Shown: positions 19,288-29,469 of the stretch, piece after piece
How the letters are laid out: every line of letters begins with the position of its first letter
Position numbering within the stretch: the first letter of the stretch is position 1
Origin: an uncultured Bacteroidota bacterium
Lineage (GTDB): Bacteria > Bacteroidota > Bacteroidia > Chitinophagales > Saprospiraceae
DNA length: 58,630 nt
Reading direction: 5' to 3'
Assembly: GCA_903905445.1 (NCBI GenBank)
Contig: CAIVGO010000253.1
Span: forward strand, 1-58,630
Position numbers and translations under genes: made by a program
The notes under the pieces: model-generated
The model's input: the letters and a program-made list of their open reading frames with translations, nothing else
What the model was told of the DNA's origin: nothing
Database searches by the model: none

Positions 19288-21228
19288 TTACTGCCCCAAT
19301 TGCCTGGTAAAATAGTCGGATTTGGTCATATCCCCTAATAAACGGTATCCAATGGCAAGGTTCTGGATGATCTCTTTGTCACCGGGCGCCTGTTCAAGGG
19401 CCATTTCATAGTAATAGATGGCTTCTCGGTGCTTGTTTTGAAGCCCATATGCAGTACCCAATTGTCGCAGCAATACCTGGTTCTTAGGGTACAATTTTAG
19501 GCCTTCCAGCATGCAAGCGGTGGAAGCCTCGTAATCTTTGTTAATTTGACCTTCATATTTACCCCAATCAATGTAGGTGGCAAGCAATCGATCGGTTGCT
19601 AATTTATTGTTGGGTTTTAGTTCGAGGGCTTGCTTGAACTTGGTTGCTGCAGCAGGATAGTTTTTTCGGAAAAAATCTACATTCCCTAAGCCGATCACGG
19701 CATTTTCGGTCGGTCGAATGGCATAACTCTTATCAAAGAACACCCGCGCCTGCTCCAATAATTTATCGGCCCCTGGCGCAGTAGGGCTTTTGAGGTATTG
19801 CAGGAAATACTGTTCCCCTGCCGCACGCGTACTCCGAAAACTATTGGGGGCGCTGTCTTTGTCATTGATAAACAAGGTATTACTATCTTTCCAAACGGGG
19901 GTACGAACAAATGTCCGATAACTCGCAGCAAAAATAAGCACCACCAGTATGCTTGTGAAAGTAGCCACATTTTTGGTTGCAAAGATGGAAGCCGATGCAT
20001 CCACTTTTTCATCAGGAATGCGTAACAGTTTCCAAATCAACAAACTAACGCCCAAGGCAAACCATAGCGATGCGCTGTAAGCCAAACGCTCTCCAGCCAC
20101 TGTACCAATGAGCATAAAAATATTGGCATATAAGGCAATCGATGCGAAATAGGCCAAAATGAGGTAAGAAAAAATACTGCGCTTTTTAAAGTTCCAAAGT
20201 GCATACCCCAACAAACCCAAATGCACCCCAAAGGCCAGTAAGCAAATCGGACTGGACCAACTTACGGTCGGGATTTGATTGAACGAATAATCCCACGACA
20301 ATACAGCCGGCCAAACCAGCAACTGTAAATATTTGCCTAAAAGCACAAATCCGGTGGCCCATCGATCCAACAATCCGGCTGCAACCAATTGATTGTCATT
20401 GAAATCAGGGGTGTAACCCATCCGGCCATGCATCACTGACCAGCGCAATAAAAACCACAAAAAGAACGGGATCAACAACCAACTGCTTTTGGACAAAGTA
20501 TCAGCAATGCTGCGTTTTGAGTCTAAAAAGTACAAACTGATCGGAATAAGCACCAACATGGTCACAGCGCCTTCTTTGGATAAGAGTGCAAGGAAAAACG
20601 CGGATAATGCAAGTATAAGTCGTTGTTTTTGTTGACTTTTTGTATAGTCCCAAAACCAATAGAGGCTCAACACGCTAAAGAAAAAACTCATTAATTCATC
20701 GCGGCTCTTGATATTCGCCACTACTTCAGTGTGCAAGGGATGGGCTGCAAACAAGGCCGTTGCCAGGGCAAACAATACCAAGGGGCGATTGGGCATTATT
20801 TTACTCAAACAAAGAAATACCAGACCAATCGTACAGGCATACCACAATACGTTCATAAAGTGGTAAAACCCGGGAGAATTGGGTGCAATGGCCCATTCAA
20901 TGGCAAAACTGGCCACCGATAAAGGACGGTATAGGTATTCCGAATCGGTCGCAACAGAAGAGCCCGCCCGGTAACTGTGCGTAAAAATATCGTATAATCC
21001 GCCAAATCCGGCCTGCACATATTGGTTGAGGGTAATCACCAGCGGGTCATCCAGTACGTAATCAAACCCAAACGTGTTGCTGTACAGCAGGAAAGCAAAA
21101 AGGGCCAACAAGCCCGCCAGGCGCCAGCGCTGGGTATCGCGTTGTACTACCGTTGGTGCAGGATTTTGGGTAGAAATTGCGGGTTTTGTGGGTTTGGACA
21201 CCTGATTTCTTTTCGTTTGTTTCGACAT
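19288..21228 (-). CDS. Polytopic membrane protein with C-terminal TPR repeats (TMTC/glycosyltransferase-like)
   Basis: Start reset to ATG at 21228 (MSKQTKRNQVSK); multiple TM helices, DDPLVI, HPLHTEVVANIKSRDEL motif, C-terminal TPRs. Confidence 0.78.
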   Translation of the reverse strand: MSKQTKRNQVSKPTKPAISTQNPAPTVVQRDTQRWRLAGLLALFAFLLYSNTFGFDYVLDDPLVITLNQYVQAGFGGLYDIFTHSYRAGSSVATDSEYLYRPLSVASFAIEWAIAPNSPGFYHFMNVLWYACTIGLVFLCLSKIMPNRPLVLFALATALFAAHPLHTEVVANIKSRDELMSFFFSVLSLYWFWDYTKSQQKQRLILALSAFFLALLSKEGAVTMLVLIPISLYFLDSKRSIADTLSKSSWLLIPFFLWFLLRWSVMHGRMGYTPDFNDNQLVAAGLLDRWATGFVLLGKYLQLLVWPAVLSWDYSFNQIPTVSWSSPICLLAFGVHLGLLGYALWNFKKRSIFSYLILAYFASIALYANIFMLIGTVAGERLAYSASLWFALGVSLLIWKLLRIPDEKVDASASIFATKNVATFTSILVVLIFAASYRTFVRTPVWKDSNTLFINDKDSAPNSFRSTRAAGEQYFLQYLKSPTAPGADKLLEQARVFFDKSYAIRPTENAVIGLGNVDFFRKNYPAAATKFKQALELKPNNKLATDRLLATYIDWGKYEGQINKDYEASTACMLEGLKLYPKNQVLLRQLGTAYGLQNKHREAIYYYEMALEQAPGDKEIIQNLAIGYRLLGDMTKSDYFTRQLGQ

Positions 21229-21328
21229 AAAAGGCAATTTGAAAGGACGTAAGTCGGAATAAATGCAAATTTCATGTTTTACCCGCAGATTATTCAATAC
21301 TATTCGAAAAAACAGCGCACGAAGCATT

Positions 21329-21336
21329 TATCTTTG
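21329..21336 (+). promoter_or_regulatory. -7 element (TATCTTTG) of pyrRB
   Basis: Exact match to Bacteroidetes TAnnTTTG, ending 5 nt before the pyrR ATG. Confidence 0.6.
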
Positions 21337-21341
21337 CGCCC

Positions 21342-21887
21342 ATGGAAACAGGAAAAATACTCCTCAACAGCGAACGATTCGCGCTGACCATCGACCGACT
21401 GAGTCACCAGCTGTTGGAAGATTGGGGCGATTTTTCCAATGCCTGTATTATCGGCATCCAACCTCGGGGTGTGTCCGTTTCCAACCGCATTTATAAGCGC
21501 TTGGTCGAACTCACCGGAAATACCGCCATCGATTATGGTAAAATGGATATTACGTTCTACCGCGACGATTTTCGCATGGAAGGTGGTCCGCTTGCTCCAT
21601 ATCCAAACGAAATTAACTTCATTGTAGCCAATAAAAAGGTGCTACTGGTAGATGACGTGCTGTACACCGGCCGTACCATCCAAGCAGCCCTGGCAGCCCT
21701 GCAACATTATGGCCGTCCATCCTCCGTTGAACTGTTGGTTTTGGTAGACCGACGGTTTAATCGTCATCTGCCGATACAAGCAGATTATATCGGCATCAGT
21801 GTGGATGCCGTGGATGAAGCCTATGTGCGGGTGCGCTGGCAAGAAACACACGGTGAAGATCAAATACTGTTATACGACAAAAAATGA
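21342..21887 (+). CDS. pyrR: Bifunctional pyr operon regulator / uracil phosphoribosyltransferase-like (PyrR family)
   Basis: GIQPRGVSVSNRI..., PRPP motif VLLVDDVLYTGRTIQAAL, VLVDRRFNRHLPIQADYIG. Confidence 0.9.
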   Translation: METGKILLNSERFALTIDRLSHQLLEDWGDFSNACIIGIQPRGVSVSNRIYKRLVELTGNTAIDYGKMDITFYRDDFRMEGGPLAPYPNEINFIVANKKVLLVDDVLYTGRTIQAALAALQHYGRPSSVELLVLVDRRFNRHLPIQADYIGISVDAVDEAYVRVRWQETHGEDQILLYDKK

Positions 21888-22807
21888 AAGGACTTTCCAC
21901 GCGGCATCTCATTGGGATCAAAAACATCACCGAAGATGATATTCAACTCATTTTTGAAACAGCCGATAATTTTAAGGAAGTCATCAACCGTCCGATAAAA
22001 AAAGTGCCCAGTTTGCGGGATATCACGGTTGCGAACCTCTTTTTTGAAAGCAGCACCCGTACGCGTGTTTCGTTCGAACTGGCAGAACGCAGGCTCAGTG
22101 CCGATATCGTCAATTTTACGGCCTCTTCCTCCAGTGTAAGCAAAGGCGAAACCTTGCTGGATACAGTAAATAATATCCTTTCCATGAAGGTGGATATGGT
22201 GGTGATGCGGCATCCTGCACCGGGTGCTTGTGTGTACCTTTCGCAAAGAATTGATGCAAATATCGTAAATGCGGGTGATGGCACCCACGAACATCCGACC
22301 CAAGCCTTGTTGGATGCATTTTCTATTCGGGAAAAATTAGGGGATGTGGCAGGGAAAAAAGTGGCCATTATTGGAGATATCATCCACAGCCGCGTCGCTT
22401 TAAGCAATGTTTTTTGTTTACAAAAACTTGGGGCAAAAGTGCGGGTTTGTGGTCCGCCAACCCTCATTCCAAAATATTATGCCGATCTTGGCGTAGAAGT
22501 ATCACACGATATTCAGGATACCTTGCGCTGGTGCGATGTGGCCAATGTGCTCCGTATTCAACTCGAACGGCAGGACATCAAGTTTTTCCCCAGTATTCGG
22601 GAATACCATCAATATTTCGGAATTAGCAAACCCATGCTCGATGCATTGGACCGGGATATTGTCATTATGCATCCCGGTCCAATCAATCGCGGCGTGGAAC
22701 TCAATTCGGATGTAGCCGACGGTCCACACAATATTATTTTACAACAAGTAGAAAACGGCGTCGCCATTCGTATGGCTGTTTTATACTTGCTGGCAGCGGG
22801 CAATTAG
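21884..22807 (+). CDS. pyrB: Aspartate carbamoyltransferase catalytic subunit
   Basis: FFESSTRTRVSFELAERRL, HPTQALLDAFSI, MHPGPINRGVEL; ATGA overlap with pyrR. Confidence 0.95.
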   Translation: MKGLSTRHLIGIKNITEDDIQLIFETADNFKEVINRPIKKVPSLRDITVANLFFESSTRTRVSFELAERRLSADIVNFTASSSSVSKGETLLDTVNNILSMKVDMVVMRHPAPGACVYLSQRIDANIVNAGDGTHEHPTQALLDAFSIREKLGDVAGKKVAIIGDIIHSRVALSNVFCLQKLGAKVRVCGPPTLIPKYYADLGVEVSHDIQDTLRWCDVANVLRIQLERQDIKFFPSIREYHQYFGISKPMLDALDRDIVIMHPGPINRGVELNSDVADGPHNIILQQVENGVAIRMAVLYLLAAGN

Positions 22808-24039
22808 TTGCCTTGTTGTGCTTCCTGTTGTTCAGGATACAACTTTTGGGTATAGTCCTTGATCCAGGCTTCCACTTTCGGGGTAAGTTTCCAACCCTCT
22901 GCGGCATAAAGATCCTGTAATGTTTTTATAGAAGTAGCCAGGGCGGTACCAGGATATTTTTGTACCACATAAGCCCACAACTTTTTATAGTCGTCCATTA
23001 CCTCTTTGGTATCATAATTATACACCTGGGTGTTATCGGCGCCATTATGCACCACCAAGGCCGTCCAGCGCTCCGACTCTTTGGTCTGGTCTTTCAGCAA
23101 GAAATAAGGGTTATTCTGGTTGAATTTTTCCCAAAAAATAGCACGGTCGGCAATTTGTTCCAATGGTACAATAATACCACCATCATCCCAAGCCTGGTTA
23201 CTAAATTCCATCAATTCCTGATCAAGGAAGATTTTAAAGGCAGGGCTGCATTTTGGGGCAAAAAAGGCATGTAATTTTTTAAAATCAGTAATCGGAAACA
23301 CCTGACCTTCTCCCATTCCAATGGTAAACCCATTTTCCGCCAGCGATTTGGTGGCCGGGTATTTTCCCATATCAAATTTATCGTCGGCCATGGCTTTATA
23401 GTCATCATCCGACCAATTGATCGCTTCTGTTATATTATAAAACTGACCGTCCATTTCCAAGCGCATCAAGAATTGCCTGAGTATTACGAACCCAGCATCT
23501 GCCAAAGCTCCGCTGGAATTGGAAAAGGATTTAGTTGCAGCGTCCCAAGCCTTTTTACCACTTTCCAATTTCTTGGTATTCAGGCCTTTGAGTGCCATAC
23601 TGAATTGTGATAAAATGCCCAGATCGGGTGTGGTATTACGTGCGCCGCTGTACACGGGCAACAAAGCACCACCATAAGCCCAGCCTTTTTTCTGTTCGGG
23701 TGTTGTGGAAATAACCTCTATGTAGGGCTCAAGAAGCACCATATTTTGAATGGTGGCTTCTTCTTTTTGTTCAGAAACAACACCGGTTCCTTCAACAAAA
23801 TCGCCTGCGGCAAACTTGGTGGTCACCTGCGAACCGGTTTTGGAAGGCAAATTGCGCAGTAAAAGGTTGTCTACCTTTACCATATACAACTGCAATTCCG
23901 GTTTTACCGCAATAGGCTGCGTAGTTGTTGGGGTAGATGGTTGTGTCTTGTCGGTGACTTTATTGTCTGTACCCGTGGTACATGCACCCATGAAGATGCA
24001 AATACCCAAAAGAAAAGCACTTAATTTAGTTTTTTGCAT
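22804..24039 (-). CDS. Lipoprotein with SH3-like N-terminal region, hypothetical
   Basis: Lipobox LGICIFMGAC; convergent 4-nt overlap with pyrB; about 30 nt downstream of nuoN on the same strand. Confidence 0.8.
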   Translation of the reverse strand: MQKTKLSAFLLGICIFMGACTTGTDNKVTDKTQPSTPTTTQPIAVKPELQLYMVKVDNLLLRNLPSKTGSQVTTKFAAGDFVEGTGVVSEQKEEATIQNMVLLEPYIEVISTTPEQKKGWAYGGALLPVYSGARNTTPDLGILSQFSMALKGLNTKKLESGKKAWDAATKSFSNSSGALADAGFVILRQFLMRLEMDGQFYNITEAINWSDDDYKAMADDKFDMGKYPATKSLAENGFTIGMGEGQVFPITDFKKLHAFFAPKCSPAFKIFLDQELMEFSNQAWDDGGIIVPLEQIADRAIFWEKFNQNNPYFLLKDQTKESERWTALVVHNGADNTQVYNYDTKEVMDDYKKLWAYVVQKYPGTALATSIKTLQDLYAAEGWKLTPKVEAWIKDYTQKLYPEQQEAQQGN

Positions 24040-24069
24040 AATGCGTTATTTTGGTAGATTGAATGTTCT

Positions 24070-25461
24070 TTAAATCAAACCGTAAACGCTGCCAGGTGCC
24101 AAGGTCAACAAGGCAATAAGCACCAAACCTCCTGCAACGACCCATTTAAAACCAACCGGGGTTACAACAACCGGCGATGCTTCATCCCGCACAAAATACA
24201 TCGCAATGATTACCTTAAAATAATAGTAAATGGAAATCGCGGAATTGATCACCGCCAAACCAATCAACCATGGATACCGTTCAAATGCAGCGGTAAACAA
24301 GAAGTATTTACCAAAAAAACCAGCAGTTGGTGGAATACCCGCCAATGACAACATTGAAATCACCATCACCGCAGCAAGAAATGGCTCCCTTTTACTCAAA
24401 CCATTGAAGGCATCCAGCGATGCATTGTTATTTTGCTCGGCTACCAATATATATACCGCAAATGCACAAATGGTCGCAATGGAATAACTTAACGTGTACA
24501 GCAACATCGCGCCCGCGCTGCCTGCTTGACCAATGGCCAATACCGCCAACAACAAATAGCCAGCATGGGAGATGGAAGAATAAGCCATCATCCGTTTGAA
24601 ATTGGTTTGAAACAGGGCCGTTACGTTGGCTAAAGTCATCGTAAGTGCCGCAATCGCTGCAACCGTAATGCCCCAAAAGTCAATGGCATCCACAAAAGCG
24701 CTGGAAAACAGGCGATATAATGCTGCAAAACCTGCCGTTTTTACGACCGTAGACATAAATGCAGTTACCAAATTGGGGCTCCCGGTATATACGTCTGGCG
24801 CCCAAAAATGGAATGGAACCGCCGAAACTTTGAAACTTAATCCGACCAGCATCAACAAGATACCCATGTGCAGCATACCCAACGAATGTTTACCCTCTGC
24901 AATGGCCCGCGCAATAACTTGCATATCAAAACTGGCCGTTGCGCCATACACCAACGCAATACCAAACAACAAAAAGCCGGTAGCAAAAGCACCCATCAAA
25001 AAATACTTCAAAGCAGCCTCGTTGGATTCTGGTTCGTCGCGTCGACTGCCCGCCATCACGTACATGGGAATGCTCAATATTTCAATACCCAGGAATAACA
25101 TCACCATATTGGTAAAGGAAAACATGCACAAGGCACCACACAAACTGAACAAAATCAGGCCATAGTTATCCCCCAGGGTATCGGTTAAGGCCCGGAATCC
25201 CCAGCCGGACAAACCCAAAATGAGCACGGTGCCGATTAATACCACCGCCGAAAATGCAAGTGCATATTGGTCGAACCGAAACATGGTTGCGTAATGCTCG
25301 TTCAGCCCTGTCGTGTCGCCCAACATCAGGTCAATACCAGTGGCCAACAAAGCCAAAATGGAACCTGCCAAGGCAATGGTTTGTAAGGTTTTGCGATTTT
25401 TAGACAGACCGGCAAACAACACTGCGATTGCCGTAAAGAATAAAATCAGTAATGCTTTCAT
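24070..25461 (-). CDS. nuoN: NADH-quinone oxidoreductase subunit N
   Basis: Membrane antiporter-like subunit, FKVSAVPFHFWAPDVYTGSPNLVTAFMSTVVK; last in nuo order. Confidence 0.93.
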   Translation of the reverse strand: MKALLILFFTAIAVLFAGLSKNRKTLQTIALAGSILALLATGIDLMLGDTTGLNEHYATMFRFDQYALAFSAVVLIGTVLILGLSGWGFRALTDTLGDNYGLILFSLCGALCMFSFTNMVMLFLGIEILSIPMYVMAGSRRDEPESNEAALKYFLMGAFATGFLLFGIALVYGATASFDMQVIARAIAEGKHSLGMLHMGILLMLVGLSFKVSAVPFHFWAPDVYTGSPNLVTAFMSTVVKTAGFAALYRLFSSAFVDAIDFWGITVAAIAALTMTLANVTALFQTNFKRMMAYSSISHAGYLLLAVLAIGQAGSAGAMLLYTLSYSIATICAFAVYILVAEQNNNASLDAFNGLSKREPFLAAVMVISMLSLAGIPPTAGFFGKYFLFTAAFERYPWLIGLAVINSAISIYYYFKVIIAMYFVRDEASPVVVTPVGFKWVVAGGLVLIALLTLAPGSVYGLI

Positions 25462-25519
25462 ATCGTAGGCGCAGCCGTTGGACTGCTTTTTTTATCAATT
25501 CCGCAATTGCGGTAAATGT

Positions 25520-26989
25520 TTAAATTTGAACAGCGCCAAGGATGGCATTTACGCTTTGATCCGTTAAACCCAAAATGGTTTGTGGGAAAAAGCCCAAAAC
25601 AAGCACTAAAAAGGCCAAAACGCCCAAAATGGTCAATTCGCGGGTATCCAAATCCGCAAATTGTGCAGTCGCCTCATTGGGTTCGCCAAACATCGCAAGG
25701 CCATAAGCACGCAACATATACACCGCGCCGAAAATGATGGTCAAACCTGCCACTGCGCCCATCCAGGCATTGTAGTTCCATATGCCATTGAGCAACAAAA
25801 ACTCACCGGGAAAACCATTGGTAAGCGGTACAGCCACTGCACCAAGCATGATAATCATAAATAAAGTGGCCAAACGGGGTGCGCTTTTCGCAATACCACC
25901 CATATCCGCCAAACTGCGGGTGCCCAGGCGGCGCTCAATCAAATCGGCTACAAAAAACAAACCCACCACGTTGATACCGTGGTTGAACATTTGAATCAAA
26001 CTGCCTTGTACCCCTGTTTTGTTCCAGGCAAATACACCGGCAGCAATCAGGCCAACGTGGGCAATGGAGGAATAGGCGATGAGGCGTTTGAAATCACTTT
26101 GTTTAACCGCAATAATACTGGCATACACGATGCCAACTACGGCTAAAGTCATAAAGGTGGGTACCAAGGTATGCATCGCTTCAGGTGCTAATGGCACCAT
26201 CCAGCGAATCACACCATATACCCCCATTTTTAACATAATACCCGAAAGCAGCATGGTGCCGCCTGTTGGTGCAGTCGTATAAGTGTCTGGTTGCCAGGTA
26301 TGGAATGGGAAAATGGGCATTTTAACCGCAAATGCAACAAAAAAGCCTAACATAACCCACCATGCAGTTGAAGGCGAAAGTGGTACTGCTACCAAATCAC
26401 GCCACAAAAAGGAATGCCGAATAACATCGTTGCCTGCCAATGGATCGCCTGTTTGCAAATAAACATAGATCAATGACATCAGCATAAACAAGGAGCCAAT
26501 AAAGGTATAGATGAAAAACTTCAGCGTTACCCGGATCCGATCTTGTCCGCCCCAAATTGCGCAAATAAAATAGATCGGGATCAGTGCCAATTCATAAAAA
26601 ACGTAAAACAACAGCCCGTCTTCCGCCATAAAAACGCCGTTTAAAGCGCCCAACATCATCAAAACCATGCCATAGTAGCGGTTTTCATGCTCGTACGTCC
26701 GGCCAAAACTACTCAACACGATGATCGGAGCAAGCAGGTTGGTCAACACGACCAACAACAAACTAATGCCATCGAGGCTAAGGCTGAAGCTGATACCCGC
26801 ATTGGGCACCCAAGGCGTACGGAAGGCCAGCGCTTCTCCGCCACCGGATTGAAATGCCATCACTACATAAGCAGTCAGGGCAAGATTTGCCAGGGTGAAC
26901 AATAGCGCAATTTGCCGTCCGTTGCTCGGACGAGCCACCAACACAAATCCAGCGGCTATAAGAGGTATGAGTAGGAGTAAAAGAGACAT
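25520..26989 (-). CDS. nuoM: NADH-quinone oxidoreductase subunit M
   Basis: AVKMPIFPFHTWQPDTYTTAPTGGTMLLSGIMLKMGVYG; SSIAHVG. Confidence 0.95.
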   Translation of the reverse strand: MSLLLLLIPLIAAGFVLVARPSNGRQIALLFTLANLALTAYVVMAFQSGGGEALAFRTPWVPNAGISFSLSLDGISLLLVVLTNLLAPIIVLSSFGRTYEHENRYYGMVLMMLGALNGVFMAEDGLLFYVFYELALIPIYFICAIWGGQDRIRVTLKFFIYTFIGSLFMLMSLIYVYLQTGDPLAGNDVIRHSFLWRDLVAVPLSPSTAWWVMLGFFVAFAVKMPIFPFHTWQPDTYTTAPTGGTMLLSGIMLKMGVYGVIRWMVPLAPEAMHTLVPTFMTLAVVGIVYASIIAVKQSDFKRLIAYSSIAHVGLIAAGVFAWNKTGVQGSLIQMFNHGINVVGLFFVADLIERRLGTRSLADMGGIAKSAPRLATLFMIIMLGAVAVPLTNGFPGEFLLLNGIWNYNAWMGAVAGLTIIFGAVYMLRAYGLAMFGEPNEATAQFADLDTRELTILGVLAFLVLVLGFFPQTILGLTDQSVNAILGAVQI

Positions 26990-27023
26990 TAGTCTTTTTT
27001 TGTTTTGTAAATCCTGAAATCGT

Positions 27024-28931
27024 TTATAAAAACATGGTCAAAACCAATAAAATCGCACCGGCTACCATGCCGATCAGATAATATTCGATGTTGCCATTTT
27101 GTAATTTTCTGAATTGAGCGCCCACGCTTTGCACGCCTTTACCTACGCCATTCACCAAGCCATCAAGTGCCCAAACATCTACATAATAATGCAGCAGTTT
27201 CGACAGTTTTTCGGTAGAACGCACAAACAGGAAGTTGTATATTTCATCCACATAAAATTTGTGGGCAAATAATTTACTCAAACCAACCTGGGCTTCATCT
27301 GCAACGGGCAAGTTTTTGCTGCGCTGGTAAATGAAATAGGATCCCAGCAATACGATCAAGGCCAAAACGGTGGTGATGGCCATCAATCCCCATTCCAGGC
27401 TTTCCTCCAAATGCAACGGGTTCATAGGAACGACTGGCATGTTGTTCAAACCATTGCCGCCAAACCAATGCGCCAACCATTCGCCTTCGCCCAAGCCCAT
27501 AAAATGGGGTAGGTTCAACAAGCCACCCACAACCGACAATACCGCCAAAACCATTAAAGGCGCCGTCATCACCAACGGGCTTTCATGCAAATGGTGTTCT
27601 TGTTCGTGTGTACCGCGGAAGTCTCCAAAAAAGGTGACGTAGAGCAAACGGCTCATGTAAACGGCGGTTAAAGTGGCACTTAAAGCACCCAAAGCCCACC
27701 AAATGATGCCGCCATGCGCATACGTGTAGGCAAAAATTTCATCTTTCGAAAAGAACCCAGACAAGAATGGGAAGCCGGAAATGGCAAAAGTACCAATCAA
27801 AAATACCCAAAAGGTAATGGGCATTGCTTTGCGCAAACCACCCATATTGCGGATATCCTGTTCGCCACCCATCCCGTGAATCACACTACCCGCCGCAAGG
27901 AACAGCAAGGCCTTGAAAAATGCATGGGTGGTTACATGGAAAATCGCCGTAGTGTAAGCGCCCATGCCCAGCGCCAAAAACATCAAACCCAATTGGGATA
28001 CGGTAGAATAGGCAAGTACTTTCTTTATATCATTTTGCCGCAGGCCAATCAAGGCTGCTACAATCGAAGTGGTCAAACCAATAATAGCAATAAATTCGCT
28101 GGCTTCATGCGACATCGCATACAAACCATTGCAACGCGCAACTAAATATACACCCGCCGTTACCATGGTCGCAGCGTGGATGAGCGCCGAAACAGGGGTT
28201 GGACCTGCCATCGCATCCGGTAACCAGGTGTACAAGGGAATTTGAGCACTTTTACCCATTGCACCTACAAACAGCAACATACAAATGGCCGTGATTACAC
28301 CAGGTTCTACCCGAATTAAAGGCAGTTTGGCAAAGATCTCCGCATAGTTCAAACTTCCAAATGTTTGATAAATCAGGAACATGCCCAACAACAATCCAAG
28401 GTCACCGATGCGGTTCATGATAAAGGCTTTCCGTGCAGCCTCTCCATACGAGCGGTTTTCGTACCAAAAACCAATCAGCAGGTAAGAACACAAGCCTACG
28501 CCTTCCCAGCCAAAGAACAACATCATGAAGTTATCGCCCATCACGAGCAACAACATCGAAAACACAAACAAATTCAGGTAAGCAAAAAACTTGTAAAACC
28601 CATCATCATCGTGCATGTACCCCACGGAGTACACATGGATCAGGAAACCTACACCCGTGATGATCAGCATCATCCAGACAGAAAGTTGGTCTACCAAAAA
28701 TCCGAAACCAACATTCAGCCCATCCACGGCTAAAAACTGATACAAATTGACCTGAATCGGGCCAGATGCACCAATTTGATTAAAACAGGCAACGCTCAAA
28801 ATCAGCGAACCCAGCAAGGTGCCGGAACCGATTAGACCTACTGCGTTTTTAGATAACTGCTTTCCAAATAAACCATTGATAATGAATCCTATCAAAGGCA
28901 AAAATGGAATAAAGGGTACAAGTGTATTCAT
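27024..28931 (-). CDS. nuoL: NADH-quinone oxidoreductase subunit L
   Basis: GKSAQIPLYTWLPDAMAGPTPVSALIHAATMVTAGVYL. Confidence 0.95.
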   Translation of the reverse strand: MNTLVPFIPFLPLIGFIINGLFGKQLSKNAVGLIGSGTLLGSLILSVACFNQIGASGPIQVNLYQFLAVDGLNVGFGFLVDQLSVWMMLIITGVGFLIHVYSVGYMHDDDGFYKFFAYLNLFVFSMLLLVMGDNFMMLFFGWEGVGLCSYLLIGFWYENRSYGEAARKAFIMNRIGDLGLLLGMFLIYQTFGSLNYAEIFAKLPLIRVEPGVITAICMLLFVGAMGKSAQIPLYTWLPDAMAGPTPVSALIHAATMVTAGVYLVARCNGLYAMSHEASEFIAIIGLTTSIVAALIGLRQNDIKKVLAYSTVSQLGLMFLALGMGAYTTAIFHVTTHAFFKALLFLAAGSVIHGMGGEQDIRNMGGLRKAMPITFWVFLIGTFAISGFPFLSGFFSKDEIFAYTYAHGGIIWWALGALSATLTAVYMSRLLYVTFFGDFRGTHEQEHHLHESPLVMTAPLMVLAVLSVVGGLLNLPHFMGLGEGEWLAHWFGGNGLNNMPVVPMNPLHLEESLEWGLMAITTVLALIVLLGSYFIYQRSKNLPVADEAQVGLSKLFAHKFYVDEIYNFLFVRSTEKLSKLLHYYVDVWALDGLVNGVGKGVQSVGAQFRKLQNGNIEYYLIGMVAGAILLVLTMFL

Positions 28932-28993
28932 GTTCTTTTATGCGTTAGGTGTTGCGTGTTTGTAATCGAGCGCAACGACGAGTAACTTTTTTC

Positions 28994-29455
28994 CTATTTG
29001 GTCCAACTTTCTGGCACCCCATTTGGGTCGCCCATTTTGACGAAATCAATACGTTGCGGGGTAAAACCTTGTACAGCCATGCACACATCATCCTGTCCAC
29101 GCAACATCACACAGGCAATGACTTCGCGGTATTTTTTATTCATGGCCCCGCAAGTAAGTTCTGGGTAAAGCGCATATTTTACCGAAAGACTAGGTCCGGG
29201 TTTGCCATTTTCATAGCGAATACAAGTACCATCCTTGATTTCATATTCAATGCCGGGCTCTGCGGATGCTTTCCAACGGCCTTGCAAAGATGATTTTAGC
29301 AATGCAACAACGCCTTCATCGGCAGCCTGTTTCTGTTCGGATTCCGTTTGGGGCGCACCAACCGGTTTTTCCTTTTTCTCAGGTGTTTGCTGGTTGCAGG
29401 CACCTAAAAACATCAAAATGCCTAGTAAAGCGCAGGTAAATTGGATATACTTCAT
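28994..29455 (-). CDS. Hypothetical lipoprotein embedded in nuo operon
   Basis: 153 aa, lipobox LGILMFLGAC; between nuoL and nuoK on same strand. Confidence 0.8.
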   Translation of the reverse strand: MKYIQFTCALLGILMFLGACNQQTPEKKEKPVGAPQTESEQKQAADEGVVALLKSSLQGRWKASAEPGIEYEIKDGTCIRYENGKPGPSLSVKYALYPELTCGAMNKKYREVIACVMLRGQDDVCMAVQGFTPQRIDFVKMGDPNGVPESWTK

Positions 29456-29469
29456 GGTTAAATTGGTTT

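Noticed and set aside
21860-22467. 147- and 174-aa minus-strand ORFs
   Set aside because: Antisense to pyrB, which has clear family motifs.
24626-25165. 179-aa plus-strand ORF
   Set aside because: Antisense shadow of nuoN.
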